From Ehretia macrophylla (Eukaryota > Streptophyta > Magnoliopsida > Boraginales > Ehretiaceae), in assembly GCA_037974665.1 (NCBI GenBank), contig CM075764.1:85430825-85494824 (forward strand): 64,000 nucleotides of DNA, in the 5' to 3' direction. Under the pieces are notes generated by a model, which made no database searches, was not told the DNA's origin, and saw only the letters and a list, made by a program, of their open reading frames with translations. A program made the translations under genes and the position numbers. Of the stretch, positions 36,237 through 47,562 are shown one piece after another; position 1 is the first letter of the stretch; the number at the start of each line of letters is the position of its first letter.

Positions 36237-37325
36237 ATTTCTTGATAAATTTTTTCAAAAATATGTAAGAAAAATACTATTTTGTTGATCATTGTTCTTG
36301 AGACATAGTAATCTGCTATCTTACTTGTTTATAGGAAGATGATTTAGATGATTTGAGAACCTGTGTTTTAGTTATGTAATGTGAAAAATTATAAGGAATG
36401 TCTAAAGAAAAACTTTGAGTTATTATATTCATAAGTGAACTTGGCTGTTCTTTTCTTCAATTGATGGGCTTGTGAATTTGAAAAGATTGAGATAGGATTA
36501 CCCTTTGTTATGAAAGTTTCTTGTGATTAAAACCTTAACCATACTGCCATGTTTGTATATTAAGTTATGTTACTCTGTCATGTCCGTATGTAATGTTATG
36601 TTACTCTCTATTTTGATTTTTTTTTTTTAAAGATATACATACTTTTGATAGAGTTATGTTGTAAATATATTGTAAATCTCTAAGCACCACTATCATAACA
36701 TTTCTACATCATTAGGGATATGTGTTATAGTATAAAGTTTCAAGCCCGGATATCTCGGGTGACTAAGGCACATTAAGGTCCCTTTGAAACCTGGCAACCT
36801 TGGCCAATTGGCTGGGGATTGTTCGTCTTAAAGCTCGCTACATAGGATATTTAGAAAGCAAGAAGAACTTAACACTAAAAAAGAGATAAGTTTGAATTAT
36901 ATTTACATTTTATGGCAAATGTAAGAAGGGTTAAGGAATGATCAAGAGTTTGATTACAAATAGGCAAGAATATCAAATTCTAAAATGTTTGCAGGTCTTG
37001 AAAGTTGGAAATTTGTTTAAACTTAATTTGCTTAGTTTCCTTCTAAATATATACTCCGAAGCAATCAATAGTTCATTTCCAAAAGAGTATCTATTTTTGA
37101 AAACTATGTAAAGGTTCTCTTTTTGTTCTTGTCATTAACTGTTAAACTTGTTTAGAATAGTGGGTTACATTTCTCATAAATCATTTATTTTGACAGTAGA
37201 TGGAATAAGTAAGCATTCATATGTATTCAACTAGAACTTGCAAAATTTTGAGGTTTCACTTTTTAAGTCAATGTATTTTGAAGCAGTCTTGCTTGAGGAC
37301 AAACAAGGTTTAGGTTTGAGGATAT

Positions 37326-38882
37326 TGATATAGCTTATAAATGCAACACTCAAACTATTGTATTTTTACTACATTTGCATCTTAACTTAAGGAATAAATA
37401 CAACACTTAATGAACTTATGTTGCAATGTAGGATGATCTTGAAAAGTGAACAAACCATACTTGAAACGATTCAAAATTGCAAGTACAACGATGAAGACTC
37501 AAGAATCGGTGGTTGCATGGAGCTTGTAGAGGATGAATTTGGCTAAACCAAGCGCGAAAAAGAACTCGAAACGAAGGAAAAACCTGGAAAAGCCTTGGTC
37601 AACAAAACTGGTCAAAATTAACTACAAAAGGGCACTCGAGCGCGTCTCTCTGGCGCTCGAGGGCCCCCTCTACCATCTTCCACCACCTTCGCGAAATAAC
37701 ATATGGCATGAATCCATCGGAGCAGCAGAAGTGAGCTCGAGCACGCCTCTTGGGCACTCGAGCGCCCTTCACATAGTTTTCCACCACCTTCGCGAGCGCC
37801 AAGTGGCATATTTTCATTGGACCAGTCGCACGCGCCCCTGAAATGTTTCCCTATAAATACCCTCAACCCTAGCGGAAAATATATAAAAATATTTTAGAAA
37901 TAGTTTTAATTGTTTTTAGTTATAAAATTAGGTAGTATTAATTATGTTTTTGTAAATAGTTTAGTAGTTGGGTAAAAGTAATGCCCGAATTACCAAGCGA
38001 AGAAAAGGGAAGAATATCGTAGCTGTACTCGGGAACCCGACCTCGAAATCGATATCAACTTCATTTATGGGGGAACAACTCTTTAATCTATTTTATTTTT
38101 GAATGTTGTAATTACAGTTGTTATGCTCGTGTAATTCGTGTTGATGTAATGCATTAATGGTCTTTTGATTTACTAGTCTTAGATCTGGACTGATTTAATT
38201 TGATGTTATATATGGCTTGATATTATTTCAGATTACCTGTCATTTCATTATACTTGTAGTTAATGTAGTGATATGTATGCTTCCGTTCTATATATCCATG
38301 CTTTAATAGTGAAAGTATTGGTTGTACCGTACCTTCCTAGAAATTATAGGTTGACCATGATTTCTACTTTCGGGTTTATTAATTGTCATTTTTAGTTGTT
38401 ATCCTAGTCACTTATGATTACAAGGACAGATTTATACATCGGTTATATAACGGACTCGAAGATAGAACGTCACCTATAATCAGGGTTAAACCGGTTATTA
38501 ACTAGACTTAGATAATTAATAGGATTAAGAGCTTGTAGCCTAATCCCAACATCGAACTAGAGAATATTTCCGAGCCTAGATCATTTGCCTTAGTACTAAT
38601 CCGAGCTTTAATATTACCGTCTCGCATTTGCAATCTCAACTCGAGACTAGTTACCTTTCTTTCTTTTCTTTCTTTTTATCAATCAACCAATTTATCCTTT
38701 ACTTTTCAAACATTCACTTAATTGCTTTCACACACACTTCTTCATAAAACTAACTAAAGAGCCTCCATGTTGAATACGACCCAGCACTTAAAGCATACTA
38801 CACTACACTGATCTATGCACTTGTGGGTTATTAAAACTTGGTTATTTTACACGCTTTTTATAAGCCGACTGAGTAGCGATTA
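37326..38882 (+). repeat. Right LTR of the GAG-only element
   Basis: Runs TGATATAGCTTATAAATG to AGTAGCGATTA and matches the left LTR throughout. It differs by scattered substitutions and small indels (1557 versus 1566 bp). TATA box at 37851. Confidence 0.88.
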
Positions 38883-39094
38883 GTTGGTTTCGCGTTTTCT
38901 ACAATGGCAATGATACGCAATGGAAAAGAAATTTTGCTTCAGGCAAGTTGAGAATCATGAGTGAATTACGCACTATTAAGCAAGATGAAAATATAGATGT
39001 AACTAACAATAAACAAATATCAGTTAGTGATGTGCCAGTATTATCGTTATTCATCTTGCATAGATATGGTTTCTCAGTGGGATCATCCATCGAT

Positions 39095-39111
39095 TTCCAT
39101 AGACGGCACCA
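39095..39111 (-). other. Primer binding site of the old Gypsy element
   Basis: Minus strand TGGTGCCGTCTATGGAA, three bases from the LTR. It resembles the TGGCGCCGTCTGTGGGAA sites of Tat-like Gypsy elements and fixes the element's orientation as leftward. Confidence 0.65.
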
Positions 39112-39114
39112 ACC

Positions 39115-39595
39115 TGTTAAGGTCAAAATTTGGTTCCCGGTCTGGGAGTGAGTGACCTACAAAACAAGGCCCACTAGGGGTATGCCCTCGGAGACCCCTC
39201 CGACAATCAAGTCAGTTATGGAGTCTAAAATTGCGAATAAGAAAGAGAGAGTAAAAGGAGAGAGAGAGAGAGAGAGAGAGAACATAACATGTGTATGCCT
39301 CAATATTGGTTACCTTTTTCTCTAGCTCAGTGAGATATTTATACTACTCTAAAGAATATTTCTCTGAATTTTATGCGATTGTATCAGATTTTGTTGTAAC
39401 CATCTCTCCGAGGTCTATGGAATATTCCGAGAACATGACCTTAGATTTATACGCCGGAGTGGATAATGATAGCCCCGATCTCAGGCTTCAAGAGACCTCG
39501 GTCGGGTTTTAACCTTAGGTCGGCAGACCTCGAATTAGTAGGCCTCGGGTTGGTAGGCCTTGGGTTGGTATTTTATCCCTCATCACTATGTTAAT
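39115..39595 (-). repeat. 5' LTR of the old Gypsy element (right copy)
   Basis: On the plus strand it runs TGTTAAGGTCAAAATTTGG to TTTTATCCCTCATCA. It contains a (GA)n run at 39261-39280. The minus-strand primer site abuts it on the left. Confidence 0.78.
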
Positions 39596-39655
39596 ATATT
39601 TTCTTATGATTTTTGTTTGTTATAATTTAAAATGGAACAAGAAAAAATTATAATA

Positions 39656-40962
39656 GGGTAAATAATTTTACGAGGCCACTAAACTATTCTATCGGTCTTG
39701 TTTTGACCATCAAACTAATTTTAGTTTCAAAAGGACCATTAGTTTTTCAAAATAGTTCTATTTAAACTATTGTGTTAGACACTGTCAAAAAACTTCACAG
39801 AAATGAGTTAAAACATAAATAATTAAAAAATTTATGGTCTTCAAAGAATTTTCTTTTTCTTTTTCTCTTCTTTTTCTTCTTGCTTCTCCGGCCTTTCCCT
39901 CTTCCCCAAAACTACGCACACACCCACACACACACATGTACCACTTTGCACCACCATACAACACCAGCATAGTGCCCAGCCCGAACCACACTCTAATAAC
40001 ATCACCACCGCGCCTGACACCCCATGAACTGCACAATCATATATTCTCCTCTAGAATTCTAGTCCGAACTTATCTCACTCTTTCTCATTGATGCTCGACG
40101 GTGTTGTGAATACACTTAACAAATGCCAAATCCATTAGTAAACGTAATAATGCATTCCTAAAGTTCATTCTTGTCAAGTTCACTATCATAAAACAATCTC
40201 AGCAAATGCAATGCTTAATAAAAATTTCAAAAAAAATCATTCACGTGCGGGGTAAGTACATCCATAATTAATATTTAAATCAAAACCATAACTAATCCAA
40301 AACTTCAACACCAAATTGCACGAAGAAAAAAAAAAGAGTTAAGAGACACTCGTCAGCTTATAACAATAACAAATATTAAAGTAATCAAAGATAGAAAAAA
40401 GAAGTTAAGAAAACTTATTACATTTAATTAAATTAGCATGTAAAAATGGATCGAGAGAGAATTTAACTGGCGACGAACTGGAGAGAGCTGTGAGAGCTTC
40501 CAAAATATTGGAAAAGGATGCGGGTTTCAATTTGTTCTGTTAACGAATAATGTATCAGGCAAGTTGGTGTCTGTAATTTACGATTTGGCTTTACCATACG
40601 ATAATGTGATATGTAAACATGGGATGTGCAGGCCATGCGGGTGGCGGGTACATGGTGATATGGTTGGAGTAAGGTGAGTGTGGTGGTGTGGGATGGTGAT
40701 GCATGTGTATGTGTGTGTATGGACAGTTGGAAAAGAGGGAAAGACTGGAGGAGAAAGAAGAAAAAGTAAATTTCTTTAAGACCATAAATTGTTTAATTAT
40801 TTATGATTTACCCCATTTTTGTTAAGTTTTTTGACAGTGTCCAACACAATTGTTTGAATGGAACCATTATGAAAAACTAATGGTTCTTTTGAAGCTCAAA
40901 TTAGTTTGATGGTCAAAACACGACTCATAGCATAGTCTAGAGACCTGTAAAATTATTTACAC
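39656..40962. mobile_element. Foldback-like TIR element, arms about 370 bp
   Basis: The left arm (39656-40040) and right arm (40591-40962) are inverted copies. Ends read GTAAATAATTTTAC in both. TTTGACCATCAAACTAATTT pairs with its reverse near 40900. The CCTTTCCCTCTTCCCC and CACACACACATG blocks recur inverted near 40745 and 40705. The 550-bp centre has no coding frame. The arms and ends fit a non-autonomous Mutator-like element. A roughly 9-bp target duplication (AATTATAAT / AATTAATAT) is only weakly supported. Confidence 0.75.
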
Positions 40963-43186
40963 AAATTAATATGGTGAGATTCATGGAATACAACTTATTA
41001 GGTGTGTATAATTTTATTGCAATATGACTTCATTTTTTCAATTCTCATTGTTGTTGTCATTTTCATATTTAATATCCTCTTTTGGATAATATAATCTCAC
41101 TATTTCATATTTCATTCTTGATTGTGCATAATTCACAAACAAGAATCAATGGAGCAATATGAATATACGAATTATGAGGGGAAAATCTATAATGCTAGAA
41201 AAATATTTGTGAAGAAGAATGGTAGTCCAATCTAATTTAACTTCCCAATGTCTTGATGCGCCATATTCTTTGTTAGTCTATCCAAATAACAACATGCCAA
41301 ATGGTAGAATTCCGTTGAAAAAAATTCCAAATAGTGAGTGTATGAAACTCTTTATGAACATTGTGATGTTTTTTTTTTCATCTTTTACAAATATTAATAT
41401 ATTTATGATATTATGCAGTAAAATTTATTTTTTCAAAGGTCTATTATTGAACTTTATAAGAAGATCTCCCCATCACCTTCGTCTATTAAAAAAAATGTCA
41501 ATTATTGAGTATGATGAGTGGATTACCAAACTTTGTCATTCTTATCATTATGTTTTCTTTTGTTGATTTCTTTTTATATTGTTATTGACTTTTTCTTTTT
41601 GCGTTTTTCAATGTATTCATTATTGCAAAGAACAAAATCTACATTTTCATTCACAAGATACAAGTGCTATAAGAGAAAATGTTTCATGTGGTATGCCATT
41701 TTTAGGTATTTTTCTCAGATTTTTGTAATTAATAATATTATCGATTTAAGTATCTTATTCAATTGTTTGTAATGACCTTATATTTAAATGTTCTTATAGT
41801 TTTTTTCTTTTACTACCTATAATTTTTATGATGCAAGTATTCTTATTCAAGAAGAGGTATTGCTAACAATTCAGTTAGTGTTGAAGGTTGTTGTCAATGT
41901 GTTATTTAATTTTATACATCAATCAAACCTCTGGAACATGGTTCATAAGCTAACGCCATTATACATTACTGCATGAAATGACATGATTTAATATAGTGAT
42001 TCGTGTTCAGCTAGAGTCATCCAAATTTAAATTTTTATATGATATAGGAGGTACCTCACTTCATTGCTCTTAATTATGCCAAAATAAAGTCATACGATAT
42101 TAAAATTAACTTACATTTTTTTTTTGGTCATAGAACAACCGTTTTTGTGTGGTAAGTGATTATGAAAGTTCCTTTTTATAATTCCATGTTTTTACTTTTC
42201 ATAATGATCAATAGATTCCCCATTTTTATGGATGAAAAAAAGTCTAGCATCTTTTTCCATTTATCCAGAAGAAGGATGGGAAGATGAGTCAAGTCCGAAA
42301 AAAAAAAAAAAAAAAGATGAGTCAAAAGGTGATGAAAAGTTTTTTCAGTGGTGTAGGTAGTTGTGATTGCACTATATATATACTTTATAATCCTTTAAAA
42401 AACGTAGATAAACTTTATATGATTATGTTCAAATTATTTTGTAGTTTTTGTTAAAATTTTGTACCTTATTAGGAAATTAGAGATGCTACACATACTTGCA
42501 GACATTATATGGTCTAATGAGAGAATTAAAAAGGATAGATAAATTTGTGTCAATTTTGACTTATTACAAAGTGACCAGCAATAAGTTGGTACATAGTATA
42601 TACAATTTAGAGTATATATTCACGTTATTCATGATCAAACAATTTTTTTTTTTTTTTGTCTAATTTAGAGTATTTTAACATCTTTTGTTGAGATGCATAT
42701 ATATAACAAGATTGACAATTAGATTCTTCAAACTTCTAATGGTGGAGAATGAATTTGCAAGCAGATATATGTACAAGAAGTAAGAACAAAGTTAAACTAG
42801 AACAATGATGGCGTGAGATTTGTAGAGACAACAACTTGAAAAAGAGACATATATATCTTTTGAAAATGTAGAGAAAACGGTGATTAATACCACAAAAAAA
42901 TAAGTGCTTATTTTATCTGGTTACTTTATATATGTAGTAATGTAATATTTAGAATAACTACATATTATGATCTTTCGATGGTATAATTAAAAAGTTAAAT
43001 AAATTGATTTTATATTACATAATTGTGCAGTATATATATTACGAGCAATATTTCTATACGGATTTGAAATTTTAATATAAAAAGTGAGCCCCAAGTATGT
43101 AGGGTCCATTTTTTATTTCCACATTTCCGCTAACGTATAGAAGCAAAATTCATGTATTATACACCGCACTGGGTATAACCAGTAAA
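40963..43186. other. AT-rich intergenic DNA upstream of lumazine synthase
   Basis: No gene supported. A short piece at 41151-41230 can encode MEQYEYTNYEGKIYNARKIF before running into stops. It may be a captured or dead exon that I do not recognise. The rest is A/T runs and TATATA stretches. Confidence 0.4.
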
Positions 43187-43196
43187 TATAAAAATA
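43187..43196 (+). promoter_or_regulatory. Possible TATA box of lumazine synthase
   Basis: TATAAAAATA lies 62 bp upstream of the next feature's expected leader end and 71 bp upstream of the ATG at 43258, which would leave a leader of about 35-40 bases. In such AT-rich DNA this can arise by chance. Confidence 0.35.
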
Positions 43197-43257
43197 AAAC
43201 CCGGTTCGCTGGAGTGTCATTTTCAAACCGTTTCGTTGTTTTCCCACCACATCAAAG

Positions 43258-46200
43258 ATGGCGGCTACTTCCTTCACAGCTGGTGACTACACTTGGACTC
43301 TTCTCTCTTCCCCATCTCGCCTCAACCACCACCATCTTCCTCTCCGACCCTTCACTGTATCTTATGGCCTTCCACACTCTTCATTTTCACCAGCTAAAGC
43401 ATTTTCATCAATCCAAAAAGAAGACAACAAAGGGACCATTGGATTGGCCATTAATAGGAGAAATGGACGGTCAGATTTTGGTCAAACTTCAGCTGTTCGT
43501 GTCTTGACTGGCTCTGTCACCTCTGCTCATGACTTCCGCTTTGCTTTGGTCTGCATTCATTTCTCTCAACTGAACTTTCTTGCTATACATTCTTGATAGT
43601 ATTTGTTTGTATACGTGAGTGTAGCTGTTGTATGGGTTCGAGTGATTTTCCATATTGGTGCTGAGACGTAATATAAGACCGAACTTATAAGTTAGTGCTG
43701 CGAGTTTAAATATAAATAATAATTCGGGTCAATTATTTTGGACTCGTATATTTGAATTTCAAGAGAGTACACTAGTCTCGATTGTGTGTTCGGGTTTCAG
43801 GGCAGGAATGTCAAAGTTTGAGAAAGTGTTAGCCTTTTATGTTGCGTTAGTGATGTGATAAATTGGAATAGTAGTGGGTGTAGTGCTTGATATGATTTCG
43901 TTATTGATTTCTTGAAAATTGGGTTGAAAAGATAAATAATTTAAGGTAGGGAAAATTTTACTAGTGGTTTTCAATGTTTACTTGGATTTCAAATTTAGTT
44001 TCCAATGTTATAGAGACCACGTTTTGAGTACTCAGTTTTTACAAGAGTCATCTAGTGTGTCTCTCGCATTATGTTTTCACCAAACTTGAAGGGAAAAATG
44101 ACAAAATGATTCGACTTTTATACCCTGTGAAATCATCTCCCAGATTTTCAAATTGTCTCCGATGTTTGCCGGGATTTTCAAATTAGTCCCCAAAAAATTG
44201 CACATACATGTTCACTTGGTTATTTCTTCACGGTTTTTATCGGGAGGGATTATTTCGAAAACTTTGGGGACTCATTGTTTTTGCTTGGGTCTTCATTTGT
44301 TACTAGTTTTGCACTAGCTCTTTGGTGCGAATAAGAAAGTGTGATTGAGTCTTTCGTGTGGACTTTTAAACATTGAGGACATTTTGAAAATCCGAGTAAA
44401 AATTGGGTACTAGTACTGAAATTTTTCACTTTAGAGTTATAAAAAGTGCTAAGATTTCCAATTTGAATTAAGGGGACAAGTATGAGCCTATTATTCTACA
44501 TCGGAAGATCGGAAGATTGGAAGAAGAATGAACTTTTAATATAAATGTGTAGGCTCAAGACCTGGTAGTTTAAGCTTTTGGTGAAGATTGGGTTCTTTGC
44601 ATTGGTATTAAACCACATTTGTTCTCATGACTACCTGGACTCGCCGTAACAAAGCGAGACAGTAAATTTGTTGTTGGGTTCTTGGTATTGGGTTCACAAT
44701 TTTGATTATTGTAAGCCAAAAGAAAAATGAAAGAGTAAATATAGTGTATCTCTGATTTTCTAACATTTGTCATACCTCTTTATTTGCAAAGATGTTGACT
44801 TTTTAAATTGTGGTACAATAACATTTTACTCTTTTAAGATGGAATTTGCCCTACTGATTTTTAGACTGTTTAATTTGAGATCAATTGGTCTAGATTTTGT
44901 TCCCTTTCACTTGATAATTGACGCATTTCACTTGTTCCATTGGTGCTTCTGTGCCTGATGTTGAGAATGGGTTATTGTTTATCTGAAGGTTGTTGCGCGT
45001 TTCAATGAGCTAGTAACTAGGCCGCTATTGGAGGGAGCTTTGGAGACTTTCAAGAAGTACTCGGTAAAAGAAGAAAATATTGATGTACGTAATTGCTTGC
45101 TATTCCTCGTTCTTCTTCATTTTGGAACATTATGTATGCACACTAGAGTAAGATTCTTGCATCATTACTTTACACTGTTAATTTACGGCCATCTGATTGC
45201 TTATGTGATTAGACACTATTTCTTTGATATGTTAAATGTTCAATTCCATAATCTGCTTTTTCACATTTCATGCAGCAAGTAATTTTCAGGCGTTTATATT
45301 GGAAAAGGAAAATGATTGTAAAGCATTAATTTGTATTCTTACACCTGCATCCCTTGTGCCGTTTTGTTTGCTAACTGTATGTTCGTTGGGTAATTATCAT
45401 TTTGTCATTCTTTTGGAGTTTCAATCGGGTTTGAACATCAAAGTTAAATATCTATTGTAAGTACTGGATGAACATACAACCAATCAAGTGGATTGATGAG
45501 ATGTCTACGGTTGTAGTAACAATTGCAGCTAGTACTAGCTTCTTAACCGGTGCATTTCTCATAAACCTCCTGTTGTCTCTTTAGTCACGTAGGATGTTTG
45601 GTTTATCGGCTGTGACCATGTTTCTGCTTCTCAGCTTATCCAAAGAACAAGAATTCTTTTTGGGCTCCTTGCTATGCTTCATTGTATAATATTTCTCCCG
45701 TTAATTGGGCCACCCTGACTCTTCTCTGTCGCATACTTGTAAAATTGATTGTAGAGTGTGGCTATCAAGGCTTACCACATATCATTTGATAAAATTCACT
45801 CTTTAGCTAGATAATCCTTGCAAAGATGTGGTGATGAGAGTCACCTTTATTACTAATTTTTTCTTGTTTATACATGAAGAATAAAATTCAGTCACCATTG
45901 ATAGGGTGTGATCTATGTGCAGCATGTAGAATAATAATCTTTAATTAGGCCCATGTTACAAATTAGAAGTGAGCATCAGTTTATTGAAATGTTGAGCTGG
46001 AGATTTGCATAGAGTAAAAAAAATAGGTAAGATGAGCAATGATTTGCTTCCATCATCATTGTGTTAGAAGATCAGCTGACAGGAATAAATTAATCCGCAG
46101 TTATACTTTCATTCACGTGCTTACAAATTTATCCTTTTGTGCATCAGGTTGTGTGGGTTCCTGGAAGTTTTGAAATTGGCCTCATCGCAGAGAAGCTAGG

Positions 46201-47530
46201 GAAGTCTGGGAAATATAATGCAATTGTGTGTATTGGAGCAGTGGTGAGTTTTTCTCTTTGACACCTATACTTGGTGATGCTTCAATCTTTTCTTGATCAT
46301 CCCTGTCCCTCCAACCTATAACCCTTTGCATTGTGCTTCTTGCCCCTTTATAGACCTAGTCCTTTCTAACAAGATGATTTAAGCATTGAACCTTTGATCT
46401 CTTCTTTCTGTACGCTGGTGTTTACATATGCAGCGGATCATGATTACAGTGCTTGTCAATGATCAATATCAGTGGGTCAACTTATACTAATATCCTAACT
46501 ACAATAGTGGAAATGCCTTACAATTGGAAGTTTTAATTTCCTCTTACCATGTTCTCTTAATCAGTCTGATCAAAATCTAAACATGATGTACATAAACTCT
46601 CATCTGCAATGAGAGGTCTCTCTATCTAGAATATTTTCCAAGTTTTCCATGCCTGGTGCTGAAGGGTGTCAAAATTTCTTTCTGCATTGATCATGTAAAA
46701 GTTGTATAACATGTGAAAGATGAATGGGATGACTTCCTCCTGCAGTTAATAATAGTTGTGAAGACTTCTCAATATTCTGTTGAGTTTTTGAAGAAGGTTG
46801 CATCCAGTTATGGTGACCACCTCAACACCATACATGGGTATTTATATGCAAGTTATATATGCTCACATTCCATATATGAAGAACAGGCATACTAACACCC
46901 GAGGAAAGGAAATCGATCTAATTGACAAAGCAACTGTTCCACAAGTTGAAGCTTTATGATTTGATTATCTGAGTGGTGGCTGAGTAGGTATATACATGTT
47001 CAATTAATGCGATTTATTCTCTTCTGGTTTTAGAGTGCTTGAAAACGTGCATGAAATGGGAAAACGTATATCTTTTATGTTTCCTAATTGTTCAGAGGGC
47101 AAGAAAAACAGTAAAACTATCAAAATATTAGTTCCAACTAAACTTTTAGGCTTTGCACCTTCTGTAAAATTGGATTCTTGTACCATATCTGTTAGTGACA
47201 ACAGATGTTGTTTAGGACCACGATAATGGAGGTCAAAGCCAGACGTGGAGTAAGGCTTAGTAAGGCATGAGGAAAGGGAACTAGTGGTGTTTGTATAATT
47301 GTATAATTTTCTGCAGTGCCGTTGTGGACTTAGCTGTTACTAGTTAGTTGTTTAGTACCACCAAAATGGGGTGAAAGGAAGTTTGCAGTAGAGGCTAGAC
47401 ACGGCATGAGGGGGAACTATTGGTAATTTGATACCCATAATTATCTGCAGAGCTATTTTGGACTTACTTGTCATTACTTAATTTGGTGATCCTTAAATGA
47501 TGAATCCCATGCTTTCTCTTCCTTTACACA

Positions 47531-47562
<32 letters not shown>

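Larger units (their letters stand above)
32404..38887 (+). mobile_element. GAG-only Athila/Tat-like LTR element (LARD/TR-GAG type)
   Basis: Complete element 32409-38882. LTRs 32409-33974 and 37326-38882 are nearly identical in order and sequence. The 5-bp duplication GTTGG sits at 32404-32408 and 38883-38887. A primer site TGGCGCCGTTGCCAGGGA (33981) fits tRNA-Asp, as in Athila/Tat elements. The CTTGAGGACAAACAA motif with a purine-rich run precedes the right LTR. The 3.35 kb interior holds a gag-like frame but no protease, RT or integrase, so the element depended on a partner for movement. It sits inside the older Gypsy element. Confidence 0.88.
25655..39600 (-). mobile_element. Old Gypsy element, 13.9 kb, hosting later insertions
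   Basis: Two related LTRs at 25660-26127 and 39115-39595 are flanked on their outer sides by the same 5 bases, CTATG (25655-25659 and 39596-39600). That indicates one insertion. The primer site next to the right LTR reads TGGTGCCGTCTATGGAA on the minus strand, so the element is transcribed leftward. The LTRs differ by many substitutions and indels (roughly one base in five), so it is old. The internal region is broken up by a GAG-only element (32409-38882) and a Gypsy LTR (27768-30655). No intact pol is left. Confidence 0.75.

Noticed and set aside
43214-43507. 97-codon frame starting before the lumazine synthase ATG
   Set aside because: Different frame over the transit peptide exon. The frame from 43258 continues into the enzyme; this one does not.
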